From: Sarcocystis neurona
Taxonomy: Eukaryota > Apicomplexa > Conoidasida > Eucoccidiorida > Sarcocystidae
Assembly: GCA_000727475.1 (NCBI GenBank)
Contig: KL647310.1
Coordinates: 1,253,324 to 1,317,323, forward strand
DNA: 64,000 nt
Direction: 5' to 3'
In this document: positions 1 through 13,791 of the stretch, piece after piece
Numbering within the stretch: the stretch's first letter is position 1
How the letters are laid out: the number at the start of each line of letters is the position of its first letter
Notes under the pieces: model-generated
The model's database searches: none
What the model was told of the DNA's origin: nothing
Seen by the model: the letters and a program-made list of their open reading frames with translations, nothing else
Translations under genes and position numbers: made by a program

Positions 1-3000
1 TTCGCTAATTACGCTGCTGACCGACAGTAGCAGTACAAGCAGCAGGAAGATTTTAAGCAACAGCTGCAGCTGTTCTCCGTCAGCATCAGATTTGACTCCG
101 TCAACCAGGAGGAAGAAGTCTGCATCTAAGAGTCAGATGCGCGTACGTACAGAGTCACTTCCAAAATCAAAATACATATGAACTCCAACAACATACGACA
201 GGCGAGCGAATTCCATCGTTATTATCAATCTGCCTGGTGTGTTCGCTCAGCGAAAAAGCATATGCAAGTAGTACGCAAACGCGTCAGGACATATACGTAG
301 ATATATTATCTGCACAACCGCTGCGTGCCCGCTGACTGGTGCACTGCGGGCAAATGGACTCTAGTATAAAATGTTCTCAGAAATAAGATCTCACGTGTGC
401 TCAGGCGCAGTGTCAAACGTAGTGTCTCGTTCACTGTGGATAGGGAATGGCAGCGACATCTGACGCTGCCAAGTTATCCCCTACCTTGCAGCGAATGACA
501 GTTTCGTCTGTGTACTCTCTGCGGCGTCCAGTTTGCACCAATGAAAGGTCCGTTAGGTCCTCTGGAGGTTGGGGATCATTCACTTCTCTGTAGGTCAGCC
601 GGAGTTGAACAAAGCGTACACGTGACCTTGACGGTCAGGCATAATTTGGAAGTTTAACAGGAGTACACTGCTTCCGGTACTTGTGCGCCCATTCTGCAGT
701 CAGAGGATACACACTGGATAAGCTTGCCACTCTGAAGCGTTAGGCTGGGAAACACGGCGAAGTGTGGTACGGGATGCGACTGAATAGGTAATTCTATCGT
801 CTTTCCATGACATTCTGTTCTTTCTCCTGTGGGCGCCGGCTGATCGCATCTGACATTACGAGCACTTCAGTTCATATTTCTCTGACCAGACAGGACAAAT
901 AGGTCACCACGTACAGACGCATAGCCGCGTGGCGTCAGCGATTTCCAAAGAACGCACAAAAACCACACCAGTAGTAAGAGGGCAACGAACCGATTCCGCC
1001 CCAATGTTTATAAAGGTACATGCGCGCGCCGATGCACGTACCCGTCGCTTTATGTGTGTTACGAGTGTTCGTTTGTTGGTATATGCACATGCGCAGCACC
1101 TATGGACCTTTTCCTGAAGCGGCGTGCGTGGATGGGCCGTTCTTCACATACAGGTGGTCTTAGGAACACGAATCTCTCGTGTGTTATGAAGTTGAAAAAC
1201 ACTTCCGCACGTGTAAGGTCTGCTCGAGACAACAGCATTTCCATCCTTATCTCCGTCAGAGCGTGACCGACGGAGTCCATAATTACTCACGAGAAGAATA
1301 CTTGGCAGGCAGCTCACATCTCACAGAACATTGCACTTTGCATTTGTGCATGCGTGAAGGTATTGTGGTGTTTCCCAGGCGTGTGGCACATATTTTCTTC
1401 TGTTAGAGGTATGTCCGCATGTATGTCCTTTTCTGCACTTCATTCCCTTCGTGAGCAAAACGCACCATACATGTGGAGTGTATTGTGCGTATTGGCAGCA
1501 TTGCATCTTGTACCGTCTTCTGTTAACGCCTAATTAAACCAGCTGGTACTCCCATGTATTTTAGCAGGAGGGTATAGTACACGGGGGTGCACAAGTCGTA
1601 CATAAACAGCGGAAGGTATGCTCCGCCCACGAGTTTGAACACGATGAATACTTGTACATCCACTCTAAACCCCTGGTGTACGTTGTTGAAGGAAACGTTA
1701 ACAAGTCGCTTTTTCAGCATGTACGGCGCTCACCGTGTAAACTGGAGAATCCCTGCAACTAACGACGCGTGATTAGCAACGTCTGCCTGATGTTCGCGTA
1801 CCTCGCAAACCGTGAAAGTAACACAGCAAGCGTGTTGACGATATGTACGTTCGTGGGGTGCATCGGTTATGGCACTCTTGCCAGAAATACGAAATCACCG
1901 TTTGACCGACAGGGACCGGGTTGGCGTGCGCTGATAAAAGGTCGCTTACACGTATTACGTGTATGCGGCCTTACGCACGATTTCGAATGTGTGAATCCGC
2001 CAACAGTGGTAGAGGACCTCAAATGTGCAAGGGGGTCGTAGCCGCCGCACGGTAACATCTCGTCTCCACTTAGTTGGAAATTCGAAAATTTTGTCTTCAT
2101 CGTTTTGACCAGTGTGCTTTTCTGGTGCGGTACCCAAAACGTTTGATTCCACACCTTGGATGACCAGATACGCCAGGGAAGTCCTATGACGCATGTTTAG
2201 ACGTCTACGTTTGCTTGTTCAAACTACCATGTATAGGAAAACGCTTGCTGGGTATGTTGAACACAAACCATCCTCGCAACATTCACAGAACATACACCCA
2301 GAATTATATGTACATACATACATATATTCACGTACGTATAGATCATACACGTATGCAGTCACCATACACGTTTGCAGTTACCGATGTATATGGACGTACA
2401 CGTACTCTCCTGTGCGTGCGCTTACGTCGGCAGCACTCAAGTAATACTACGCTTCGCAAAAGTAAACTCCATAAAACATTCAGGTCTGATCAGCAGCACC
2501 CTAACGGCATTGTCTGCTTTGTATTGGTCCGCCACGTAACAGAATCCGCCGCGAAACTAGCGACTTCTCTTCGCAGACCACGACGGGGGAAGACGCATAA
2601 AACCGCTTGGGCAAACCAGACATAGAACACACGTTGACACTGTTCTTGTTCTGACACCCGTGAGCGCGTTGGTTTTCCAGAGTTCCATGTGGCACGTCGA
2701 GGTAGGCGGCACTCGATAGCAGAAGTGATCCTAACACAGAGGTAGCCTCGCCCTGGAACGAACGCGTAAAACCCGTTTGATACAAAGATGCGGGCACCTT
2801 GCTGTTGTTTTGCAGAATCGCTCCTGTAGCACAAACGGGTGCATTTGCTGCGATCCTGCTCAGCTGGTCCTGCTACGGGGTTGGGGCTGCGGTGAGGTGT
2901 TCTTCGGCTTTGGGAAGCGAACTTCTGAAACTGGTGCGCAGCTCTTGTTGCTCCCCCTGCCTCCTGAAGTTTCCGTGCATTTGTCTGCCCGTTCTCCGTC

Positions 3001-6000
3001 TGCATAGACAATGGCGGTTCAGCACGTGACGGTACTGTAAGTCGTGTAATCTTCCTGCTGCTGCTGCGTCGTAGCCTCTGCGTGTTCCAAAAAAGGCACT
3101 GTACCATCCAAATATAAAGGCACAAGCTACACCCCGCTGAAGTTGGCTAATCACTGTTAGCGCATAGATGCCGTGCACCGTGCTCCCCGCTCGCTCATCA
3201 GTGGCAGCACAGCCGTCGCTACGGCTGGAATAAACAGCTGTGAAGTAACTTTCTTGACGCGTCGCTCGCTGTCTTGTGCAGCGGCACACGCACGCTGTAC
3301 TGTTGCTGTTCCCGGTCAGCAGGAGCGCCCCCTTATGTTGCTGTTGTAGCAGGACCCAGTGCTATTGGCAATCCTCGTCAACCTACGTAATCCTGAGGAG
3401 GGGGTTGGCTGCTTATCAGCTCGCTAGTCCAGGAGCACCACCAGCAGATAACGTTGATCATTGCTCTTTGGCCTGCTGCATCTTGTAGAGCGTTACGCGA
3501 CACAGCTGAATAAGGCCGGTGACCGCCATGGCCATATTCACTGCAAAGCACGCAGAAAACTCTGCAGCACCTTCATTATAAACAGCGGCATGAGGATTTG
3601 GTAAAGAACCATCGTCGCCGAATCACCCGCTTTTCGTTGTATTCCACGTCTAATACAGGTAAAGGGGCAATGATCTTCGCTGGCGCGCTACTTACGTACA
3701 CACTTGTGTCTGTAACACTGAGTAGACGTGCCGAACAAATGCAAGCACGCCACCTGTGTGCAACGGCCACGCGACTCTTCTTCGCTGGCAGCCACGTATG
3801 TCCACGCATGTTTTGGTGAACACTTCAGAAAGGTTATAAACACAGGTGTCCTCTCGCGTTTTGACTCAGCACAAACACTGGACTTAGAGCAGAACATGCG
3901 TATGAGTATGTCCGCAGGTGCGCACACGGACCAACGTACGTGTCAATACGTAATTCCACGGGTGGTGTGCACTGGCCGCATGAACCCTACACAGCACGCG
4001 CAGTCCTGTTCCCTGACACGCGTGCCGCTTCTACTTCGACGCATGTAGTTAAATATACTACGACGTTCACAGCTGGACACACTCTATGATGAGTATGCTT
4101 TCAAGGATATTCGACGAGTGCTTGAACCGTACGCCTGCTGAGTACGGACACACCGGCTCCGTCCCACGGTACTCTGAAGTGCCACACCTGCAGAAAACGG
4201 TGCACGAGAGTACAGGGGTCTGACGAGCTAAGGGTGTACATCAAGCGTTCCCGCGTCTTCCTCCCTCCTTAATTTTTTCCTCTCTTTCTCGCTGTCTCTT
4301 TTACCGTCTGTGTCTTCGCGGACGTTCGCAAACGTGTGTCAACACGCGCACAGGAGGCAGGCGTGGCGGCAGCAAAAGCAACAACAGCAGTACAGAGAAG
4401 CAGTAACAGCACACGTGATTCGCAGAAGCAGCAGCTCCACACAAGAGCAGCAGCAGCAGCAGCCAGGACTAACGCCCCACAAACTGACGCCACACGCGCT
4501 TCCAGAGAGGGTTGTCTGACAAATCCGCGAAGAAATATCACAAACGGGCGAGTGGCAGCAGCATCAGCACACGTCTCTGCAGTTGTTTGCTCACGTACCG
4601 GTAAAAAGGTTCCAGTTCTTCGGGATGACAACCATACTGTATCGAGACCAAATCAACCCAGTAACGGCAACCGCTGCAGCAGGTGTGTATACAATGCACA
4701 TATACAACGCACACCACAAGCGTAAATCACACAACTGTTACTTGATCTAGCAACCTCTGTATCGCTACATGGTCACAATGACGGACGCATGCGAGCAACT
4801 GCGTGCGTCAAAAAAAGAATTATGCGCGCGTGTAGACCGATAAAAAGGACTAGCCAGTTGAGTATCTCTGGGCTCGCTATATTATCCTTGCACGTCGCGT
4901 CGTCCTGCGTTTCATCCGTTCAAACACCAAGTGCTGTCTTTGTGATACACAGATGTGTACCTCGTATACATACGGATAAGCGTGAGCAAGCGGATACGAG
5001 GTATCATCGCCTCCACGTACATGTAAATGCGGATAAGCTTTTCGACTTCGCACTCTTAACCGCGTCTGCGTAGGTTGGTGTATACACATGTACAGTACTA
5101 TTCTAAATGCGCTCGCCGGAGGAAGATGTGTACACACTTTTCCATGCCTGCGCATGTAATACGACACGGGAGAGGAGGTTCGCGGAATATCTACACGGAT
5201 GATCCTGCTACACTGCACGTTGTAAAGGAGTGCCTCCTGCTTCAAGGTCGCATAGAGATGTTCACACAGTTATATCTTATCACCTGCTTTCCAGGGGAAG
5301 CGTGTAGGGACACGCAGTTCCTAGTGTACGCACTGTTCATTTGGGTGTGTCTGATTCTGCTGGTTCTTTAACTACGTGTGAGCACGTGAGCTCACACACA
5401 GGGATATGCACGTTTACAGGAAGAAGAGAAAATATCGTCCGGCGAGGATTGCGAATTTGCAGCAGTCAGGCACAAGCCCTGAACCTGATCCCCGCAGTAA
5501 TGCACCATCATTCATTCTCTTCTGATGTCTGCTTGAACAGTCATCACCACTGCAACCGCTTACGTTTACCTCTCCACCGGTGCGTACACACGCAGACACA
5601 CATATCCATACACAGGACGCTGTAACCAGCCCTGCGGCGCGTACGCGTTAGAGGGACGAGAAGACGAACTACTGTTGTTGCTACCAATGTAGTTGAGGAG
5701 TGTTTTCTTCTCTATGGACTCGTGTACGAGACAGAAAATACCGTCGACGGAGTGCTCTAAACACACAATGTTCACCGCCTTGTTCCAGCGCGCGAGAATG
5801 ACGAAAAACCAGATGCGTACACCTGCAAATTGACTATGAGCCCGAAGAGTACGCGCATTCCGGTAAACACATACATGCTACTCGTCATCAAAGAATCCGC
5901 TTCGCAAGTCCATTCTCCGAGGAAGACTCACTGTATCTACACACCGCTGGTGGCAACGAGGTTAAGAAAAACACGCCTTTACGGATGTCAAGGAGAAAAA

Positions 6001-9000
6001 GCAAGCAGTTTCTGACCCGTCTGCTGCGGAACGGAGGTGCTCTCTATCTTCTGTTTCTTTATATCCACCAAGTTCGCGATGCAGATCCCCCACTTAAAAG
6101 CAGGAGCCCAGAAATGAATAGTGAAGGGACCTGCAGGATGCGCTGCACACACCACAGGGACGCCAGGAACAGCCCCCAGCCAATAACACGCAGTAGCACC
6201 ATGCCACAGCGCCCGTGCACAGCTCTGTGTGAATCCACTTCTTCAACGCTCACGCGTTGCCCCGCTTACGTGTCAGCAGTCACACGCTCTCTCTCTAGAC
6301 CCGAGTCAAGAATATACACGACTACACACACAAGGATCTTCCCCTTTCTGCCGCTTTCTCTATACGTGTCTGCACACGTGTAGCACCAGTCTGGACCTAT
6401 CGAGAGCCCTCGCAGCTATGGCTGCTTTTGTATATGTAAGAGCATACTCTACAGGTAAACAATCAACTAGAATCTTCAATATCCTCTCAGCAGCCTCGTA
6501 AAATCCTTTCCAATACGAAGAAACATGTCTGCACACCTGTGAGGAATTGCAAGCCGCCCCCTGTGTGTCGCGCTGTTGAAGAACTTTGGCCCCAGTTCAA
6601 CAGGACGTATACGCAGCTTTTCCACCGGATACACACAGGCATATAGAGTTGTACAGTTCAAACACATGTCAGTACCTAACAAATGCGTGCGCACTGCTAC
6701 AACTAACAGGCCTCTCCAGAAGGGAAAACGCGATGTGTTGTGCACGTAGGCTCTACTTCTGCAGACCAGGACGCGTCCTCACACTGAAAAACATGAACAA
6801 AAACAAACAAGTTCGCTTGCACATACAGCGATAATTCTCCTCCACGTGTATGTAGTAGGGAGACAGCCTTCCTAGATGCCTGAGCGTAAGTAGCGGTATC
6901 TGCGCGAAAGGCGGCCACAGACCCGCACACGCGACGGCACCATCTTCTCCGATCTCCCCGGCACGTGCACCTCCACAGGCTAGCAACTAATCCAGCTCCA
7001 TGCGCTGTTTACTATCGGGCAGATCCGCAGCGCAGCAATGGCGGACACCGCGAAGTATAAAAAAAACGCACGCGCTGATTCTCTGCCCGCAGGTTCTCAT
7101 GAGTGCAAAGATGCTCCGCAGCGCGTCTCCCCTCATCCGGGTCTGTCGTACACACGCGGAAGGGGTAAAAGACGTCGCCTTCCCCCGCCGTATATCGGCC
7201 CTACCCACGTGTCAACGGGCGGACTAAACCACACACTTGTCTCACTGTATGCACAGAACAACTGCCTACATACGCGTGCATCTTCCATACGTACACAGGG
7301 ACAACACAGCGTCTTCCTGTGAAGTGCCGAGTGGACGCGCGTGTGCAAGATCACAACAAAAACACGTACGAGGTGTCCACGTGATCTGCTCGAAAGAGTT
7401 CTGACCCTAAGTAGCTCTCTTGCAAGGGCGCGAGGTGCTGGTTCACGCATGCGTGTTGCGGAGATGCTTTTGCAGGCGTCGAGCACCCGTGGAGACAACT
7501 CAGCAGAAGTCCACGCCCAGCTGGATCGCACGGCTGACGCAGTAGAGGACAGAATTTGGGCGACGCCCAAGGAGAGAGTTTTGAATCCAGACATACGCAG
7601 ACACAGTTCAAAGAAAACGTAGCAGGGCCTCATAAGCGTGCGCGAGGATGTCGCCCCACGCCAGTGTTCTTGCGTCTTCGGGTCAGTCCCCAGAGACGAA
7701 AGTTCAACAAGCCGCACATCGGTGACTGTCCACACGCAGACGGCACCGTGCAGACGTACTGTTGCTCCCTCCCCTAGGAGATGACCAGCGGAGCAGCTAG
7801 AGCGGTTCTCGTTTGACTTCCTTACCAAGCGTCGCCTTCACCTTTTCGGGCAGTGGAAGCTGCAACGCCTTCGTCCGCAGGTACGGTGCCACCCCAGGGA
7901 AAAAAATTCGACGCGCGAGGCTGCTGGCCCCTGCCATTGTTCTGTCAACTGGCTGCTGAGGGTTGCTGCTGTCTGCTACGATGCCGCGGCGCCCAGCTAA
8001 GAATGCGGATTGTCCCTAATGTTTCCAGGGCGGACTTGGGCTGTCTCTGCTCGGGCGTCAAGCGACGTTTCTTCCCCACCCTGCCGCGAGAACGCTTGTC
8101 TCCCGCACTGCTGCCCACGCACGCTCCGCCTCTGGTGTTTACACCACAGAGATGCTGCCGCTGCTTATGCCGGCTAGTGCGCGCTGCAACCTCGGCGATG
8201 GAACCGTTGCTACGCTCCTTGAGCGGTTGGTCTTGCTTTAGTCTTTGTAGCGCCTTTCTCGGGTGCCCTGCAGCGGAGAACTCTTCGTGGAAAGTAGTTT
8301 TGCCGGCTTGCTGCAGCTGTTTTAGAGTCGATTTTGCAATGACGGGGCTTCTGATATGCGGTGTTGCTGCTGCTGCGCCCGTTGAGAGGACGCTGTTGTT
8401 GTTGGGCCCCAGTTAAACATGTAGCGGCTATCCTAAGACTGCTGGTCCTGCTTCTGAAATGTTGTTGCCGGGGGGCTGGCATCACAAGGTGTTGCCGCGC
8501 ATCTGCTGCCCTATCTATTGCTTCTCGAACAACGTCCAGTTATCGTCCCGCACTGGCTCTACTGTCGGCCGGGGAGGAGGAGCAGGAGCAGTACATGCAA
8601 CCGAGCTGCAGAATCGTGAGCAATACACGCTTAGCGTGCTGAGTAGAAGGTTTCTCGCGCTGATTACAAGCTTTGCGCAGTAGCACTGTGTGACACACCC
8701 AAATTGCCACTGGATCTACCTTACACTGTCTCGGCTGCTACGACCCTGCCTGTAGCGGAACTGCGGCGCTGCAGAAGGCATCATCACCGGGCTCAGTGAT
8801 CCGACGTGCTCTTTCCCTTTTGCAGCTGCGCTGCGTGTGCGGAGGCATGTGTGGCTGTTATCGAGTTTTCTCTACTGCCACCTGTACAGATCGCCTCAGC
8901 TACCGCGTCCCAGCTGCTACTGCTGATCCTCGGCTCTAGCTTCCTATGGCTGAACTTTCGCCGAATTGGTCTGCGCTCTCTGTGGCCGCGGCCACCCTTC

Positions 9001-11590
9001 CGTAGGTCCCTTCCGTTGTCGCTCACGCTGTCGCGGATCCTGTCGCTGATCCTTGGTGATGGGGTCGTTCCCGGTGCTCCTGTTGCTGTTGCTGTTGCCG
9101 ATATTGCCGCTGCTGTTATCTAATATACCGTTCGAAGGCAAGCAGCTGAAAATTCGTACTCAGCAGCAAGCGGAGGAAGACGACGTAATACAAGCGTTGG
9201 AGGATGCCAAAATGCACACGAAGCGATAGTGTCGCAGAGTATGTGTCACTAGGAGAGGAGATCCGCCTGTGCGAGCAATTTAAATCAGATGATGTAAAGA
9301 AAGTAAGGGAGTTCGCATCCGCGTGTAAACACGCCGTCACATAATAATAACGCACACCCAGGATCATGCAGGCCTGGGATACAAAGGTCGTGGTGCTGCT
9401 GGTGTTGCTGTTGTCCGTATCAACGCGTCTGCTGGGGCATCGATCGCTCCAGCGGGGCGTACAAGATTCTGCTTCGCTTCCCTCTGAATTATATGGCTTG
9501 TTTTTTCCCGTAAAGGCGCTCCGGCTTTTTAGCAGATAGCGTTAAGCAACAGGCCCTGCTGGTGCTACCCCTGCAGCAGCTGGTCCCGCTGATCCTGTTG
9601 CCGCCTGCCCCGCGGCAGTGTTGCTCACGCTCTCTTCGCAATGCATCCCAACAAGGGCCACCACAGCTGCAGCAAGTGCTGCTGCCGTCAAGCCCTACCA
9701 CTCTCCTGTTGCCCAGCGCAGCGGCAACAGCAGCCGCTGCTGCTGCTGTGGCTATCCGTTTTATTGCCTTGCCAGACCTGTTGCCGCTGTTGGACAGATT
9801 GTAGGCGCACGCCGTTGCTGCGGTCGAGATCAGCAGTAGACACTGATGGTGCCATATTTATACTTCGTAGCGAGTGTTGTTGGTGTCAGTACTACTGCAG
9901 TCAGTAGTGAATGAGTATTGTCAGTGATGTTGTCATCCGTCCGGTTCTCACTGGCGCCCTTGTTACCGTCGCCGCTGTCGGTAGGGCTGCTGTCACCAGC
10001 GCTGCCGCACTAGTAGAGCACACATTTTCCTGCAGTCGTTCCGGCTGCTGCCCAGCTTCGCTCCCCGCGACTCGCAGGTTCGGTTCCGCTGCCCCCGCGC
10101 TCCCGCTCGGACGCTGCCTCCTGTGGCTCCGGGCATCCGCAGCGAGCGCCGCACATCGACTCGAAGGATCTCTGTTGTTCAGTTCCGTCATTAGAGAGAC
10201 ACCTAACAGCACTGCAGTGGACGGATGAGTCGGCAGTGCGTTGTTACAGCTACATAAGAACAAAGATGAGGCAGCTGTGGACGGAGTGCGAAATCCGTCA
10301 GGCGTCTCACAGGCAGCTGGTTGGACAGCAGACGGCTGCGACCCTCTCAGTCTGCCATCATGTGAGAGGGTCCTTGGACTGCTGCACAACGGCCTTGTGG
10401 ACGTGGTACGACAAAAGTATCCAAGCGGACATACATGGACGCACACACACTTGCGTAGCTGTGTAATAGGCCGTGCGTCCAGAATGATTTAACAGACCTA
10501 CTAGCAGTGCTTTAGGCATCAGAAGTAGTCCACGGTCTTTCGAAGTCAGTTTTGATCTGCACGTACGTGCGGCTCGAGCGCTTTTAAAAAGTGCGCACTG
10601 AAGCTGCACATGTTAAGCCTACAGGGCGAGAGACTGGGGACAGCAAGGTGGAAACCGCTAGCCTTCTTTAGTGATTAACTCCCGTGAACATTGTGTAGGA
10701 TTCTGTGGCAACGGAACTGGTTTAGGCTTGTATTTCGCCAGGGAGCGCACCCGCTAACCAGGCACTGTTTTCTGCGTTGAACCTCCTCTTTATGCCACCA
10801 TCATCCTTGCTGGAAACCCACATTAACGGCTTCGAATGTATCACATGCAGCTAACCTCCATGTGACGGAAGTCAAACGTTTCTGACTTACTCAAAATCTT
10901 CCCACCAGGGGCTCTTCAACGTATGATCACGCTACTAGGGAGTTCTGAGGGCAAAAGTGCTGCCGCCTGTTCCTCGTTTTACGGAGAACTTTACCAGCTG
11001 AAGGCCCGCTTCATGTCGTACGCATGCAGTCTTGCAGCAGTTTTAAACTAAAATACCGAACACGCGTGTGATAGACACAGTTGCCTCGTCTGCCATTTTA
11101 GTGAGAGATGTTTTCGTGCCTTGATTGTGTGCTAATACTTCGGGACACGCACTCCGTCACCATGAAGTATACCGTCAGTATTTGGCCTTTTTAAAGGAGT
11201 TTGTTTGGACGTTAGGACGAGTGGAACAATGCAAGCAACGTGTCTTCTGATATCACACATATGAAAACAAAGGTGTCGCAATTATCGCCTTGGTGTGTAC
11301 CAGCATCCTCGCACACACAATACTGTAGGTATAAACCGGACTCGGTGAAGTAAATCGATTTCAGCTGAGGATGGACGGGTGTCCACACAGCAAATTATAT
11401 ATTGGAAGAATATTTAGCAACAAGTGGGCGTTACGTCCCACTGCACCGTGAGGTACTTGGCAGCGGAACTTGGCCGTCGTACGTACAGGTGTAGATCAAT
11501 TGTCTGGACCCCATCGGATTCGCGCCTGATCAATTACCGTCCTTCGCACACATATTTCAACACATACATCATCCCGCACACTGCACCCTG
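1..11590. other. Repeat-poor, gene-poor segment
   Basis: No open frame here shows a recognisable domain, helix-like Gln content or consistent splice structure. The longest frames (minus 7828-7133 and minus 3125-2490, about 210-230 codons) are Arg/Ser/Cys-rich in the manner of chance frames in GC-balanced DNA. CTG/CAG density rises slightly at 4360-4460 and 7850-9830. From about 10610 to 11420 there are not even sizeable chance frames. Spliced genes with short exons could be missed by eye. Confidence 0.5.
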
Positions 11591-13377
11591 GAACGGTGTT
11601 TATCGGCGCATTTAGTGTTGGCGCTGCTTTTTCGTTTTCGTTGCTTTTGTTGGCGCTCCTTTTATTGGCGCTGTTGCCACGACGCCTGCTTTTGTTGGCC
11701 CGTGTCGCTTCGATTGTTGATGCTGTGGCTGCCACCGTGCTGCCACCGCGACTTGCTACCTCCCTCCTCACCCAACTTTCAGTACCAAATCGCAACGTTG
11801 AAATGCCTGACTTACTGCGTTGCTAGGACTACTGGAAAACTGCGGACTGTATTTCCTCTTCCTTTATTACAGCTGCACGGGGTCACATGCGCCCAACGTC
11901 CTTGCAGCTGTTACTCATGGGGTAGCTGCAGCGGCTATATCCTCTCGCAAGCAGAATATACTTCCGTTGAGTGGCCACGACCGGTGTGTTGCGGCCTTCC
12001 AGCTGCTACAACTGTGAGCCCCGTTGCTCTTCGGGTGTGCTGAACGCTTCGTTGCCGTTGCTGCAGGTTTGCTGCTGCCGGTTGCTGGGCTGCTTTCTGC
12101 TGCACGTGCAGCTGGGAGGAGTCTGCCGCGAATACTACTGCCATCAGGGAAAAGAAGCTGCAGAGGACGACCCCGGCTCGCAGTTGAACCGGAGGAGGCG
12201 CGAGGCGGCCTCACTACTACATACCACACACGGAGCACGTCACCAGCAGCAGCAGCAGCAGCAACACGCGCGAGCTTCCGCAGCCACAGCTGTACAGCAC
12301 TCGCAGGCGCAGCAGCCGCAGTGGCAGAATCTATCGCGGCGGCCGCCGGTGTAGCAGCAGCGCTTCAGCAGCAGAAGGCTCCTCGTTCTGCAACTGTTCT
12401 AGGCATTGTCCCCTGCTGTGGTGCTTTGTGGTTATGTGCTTCCGTTCCACTCCACGAGCTTTGTTGGAAGATACGACAGACACCGTGTTTTTTGTGTCCA
12501 GTCCCCGCCGTTGACGAGCGGTGTGCTGGTGGCGGTTCGGTGCTGCTGCTGCTGCCCCCTCCGCACTCACTGCTGCTCCTGCGGATGGTGCTGTCGCTTT
12601 GGGGGGGGGTGGGGGGAGCCGGAGTGCAGAGCCATGAGTGACAAGGCACCGCCAACTCTTTGCAGACGCGTGGTGGGTGCGGAAGCAGGAGAAGTCTCCC
12701 TATTTAACGAGAAACTCTTGTCTGTCGCTTCGGTGCTGCACCTGCTGCGCGTCCTCGTCAGCATCCTTCAGTGTGACGGTCTAGGAGCAGCTCTTGCAAC
12801 TGTTCTATCCGATTCGCAGGCCACGAGGACGGAGGATTAAATAGCGGCAAACGCCAGGCAGCACAGCAGCTATAGCTGCTTGACGCCGCCAGTCTGGCTG
12901 CACCAACACGCTTGTAGCAGCAACAGCAGTGCACCGGAAGCACGAACAACAACAACAACAACAACTGGCCCATATCCCCAACAGCAGTAGGTTTTCGAAC
13001 ACCGCGCAGCGCCAGCGTCTCTCCGCGCCGAGCAGTCTTATTCTCGGGGGAAAGCTCTACCTCGGCACATGCGTGCGGGTAGTCGTCTTCGACGTTACAT
13101 TCTTCTTGCCGTGGTGGGCTTACTGCTGCCCTCTGCTGCACACCTGGCCACTTGCTGCTGCTTTTGGTTCTTCGGCTGACCCCCCTTTTTCTCCCGCTGC
13201 TGTGTGTCTGGTCGTCATTCCGCTGGTTCTGCGGCCCCTGCTCGGACCCTCTCAGTGTCTGCAGGTAGCTGCCGGACTCCGCGACGAGGCACACACATGC
13301 AAGCAACCGTCCGATAGGGAGCAGCCTGGGAGCCACAGACGGCAGCAGCACCGGAAGAAGCTGCAGTAGCAGCAGTA
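11590..13377. other. CTG/CAG-dense transition zone
   Basis: Triplet density rises sharply. At 11600-11700 there are interspersed copies of a TTGGCGCT-containing motif. At 12100-12340 a plus-strand frame looks exon-like after acceptor GCTGCACGTGCAG, reading LGGVCREYYCHQGKEAAEDD into a Gln run. A minus-strand frame at 13300-12950 has a hydrophilic middle (ACAEVELSPENKTARRGETL) but no ATG. None can be assigned to a gene with confidence. Confidence 0.35.
12634..12840 (+). CDS. Small hypothetical ORF or first exon
   Basis: An ATG in good context (GAGCCATGAG) opens 68 codons beginning Met-Ser-Asp-Lys-Ala-Pro-Pro and containing EAGEVSLFNEKLLSV followed by a hydrophobic stretch (VASVLHLLRVLVSIL). 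The composition is more protein-like than the shadows around it, and it lies a kilobase upstream of the giant Gln/Ala-rich gene, so it could be a first exon of that gene. No homolog is recognised and the open frame is short, so this is a weak call. Confidence 0.2.
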   Translation: MSDKAPPTLCRRVVGAEAGEVSLFNEKLLSVASVLHLLRVLVSILQCDGLGAALATVLSDSQATRTED

Positions 13378-13778
13378 ATGGGAGCCGCAGCGGCACACCA
13401 GCAGAGCCGGAGCTGCAGCAGCAGAAGCAGCCACGGCAGGAAGACGGGCAGCCTCAGCACTTCGAGCAGTAAAGGGAGCAACAAATTCAGGAGCTCCCGC
13501 AGCAGCTGCAGCGTCAAAAACTACAACAGCAGGCCGACAGCAGCATCAGCGGGAGCCTCAGCGCGGGGACAGCTGCAGCATCTCGTTGAAGATGCTTTCG
13601 ACGAGACAAGCTGGTGCACCAGCAGCAGCCACCAGAGCAGCAGCAGCACCAGCAGTGTGTCCTGCGAAGAAGCAGCACCAGAGGAGACAAGACAGCAGAA
13701 GCTGGAGGAAAACGTTCCGGAGCGGGGCTCGCAGCAACGCAGCAACGGCATTGGCAGGTGCTGCGGCAAGGAGCGTCC
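13378..13778 (+). CDS. Candidate upstream exon region of the giant Gln/Ala-rich gene
   Basis: CAG-rich sequence on the plus strand ending at a strong donor, GTGAGT, at 13779. Two readings are protein-like. One is a frame open from 13378 with HLVEDAFDETSW and RQQKLEENVPERGSQQ. The other begins at ATG 13592 (Met-Leu-Ser-Thr-Arg) and ends in phase 1, which joins the acceptor at 13987 to restore the downstream Gln frame as Gln-Glu-Tyr-Gln. Only the second fits the splice phase. The first is the better-looking protein but does not match phase. The exon is plausible; its frame is unresolved because CAG tracts contain no stops in any frame. Confidence 0.35.
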
Positions 13779-13791
13779 GTGAGTGGGCCCC

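Noticed and set aside
2490..3125. Minus-strand open frame of about 210 codons
   Set aside because: No recognisable family and overlapping frames of similar quality on both strands.
7038..7322. Plus-strand ATG frame beginning MADTAKYKKNARADS
   Set aside because: Good start context but only about 94 codons, and it becomes Arg/Pro/Ser noise after a possible acceptor at 7090; not enough to call a gene.
7133..7828. Minus-strand open frame of about 230 codons
   Set aside because: Composition is Arg/Ser/Val/Cys-rich as in chance frames here, with no domain, no repeat signature and no supporting splice context.
12590..12620. Long G runs (also at 60943-60965) as possible regulatory G-quadruplexes
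   Set aside because: Single homopolymer runs without evenly spaced G tracts; more likely slippage products or sequence-quality weak points.
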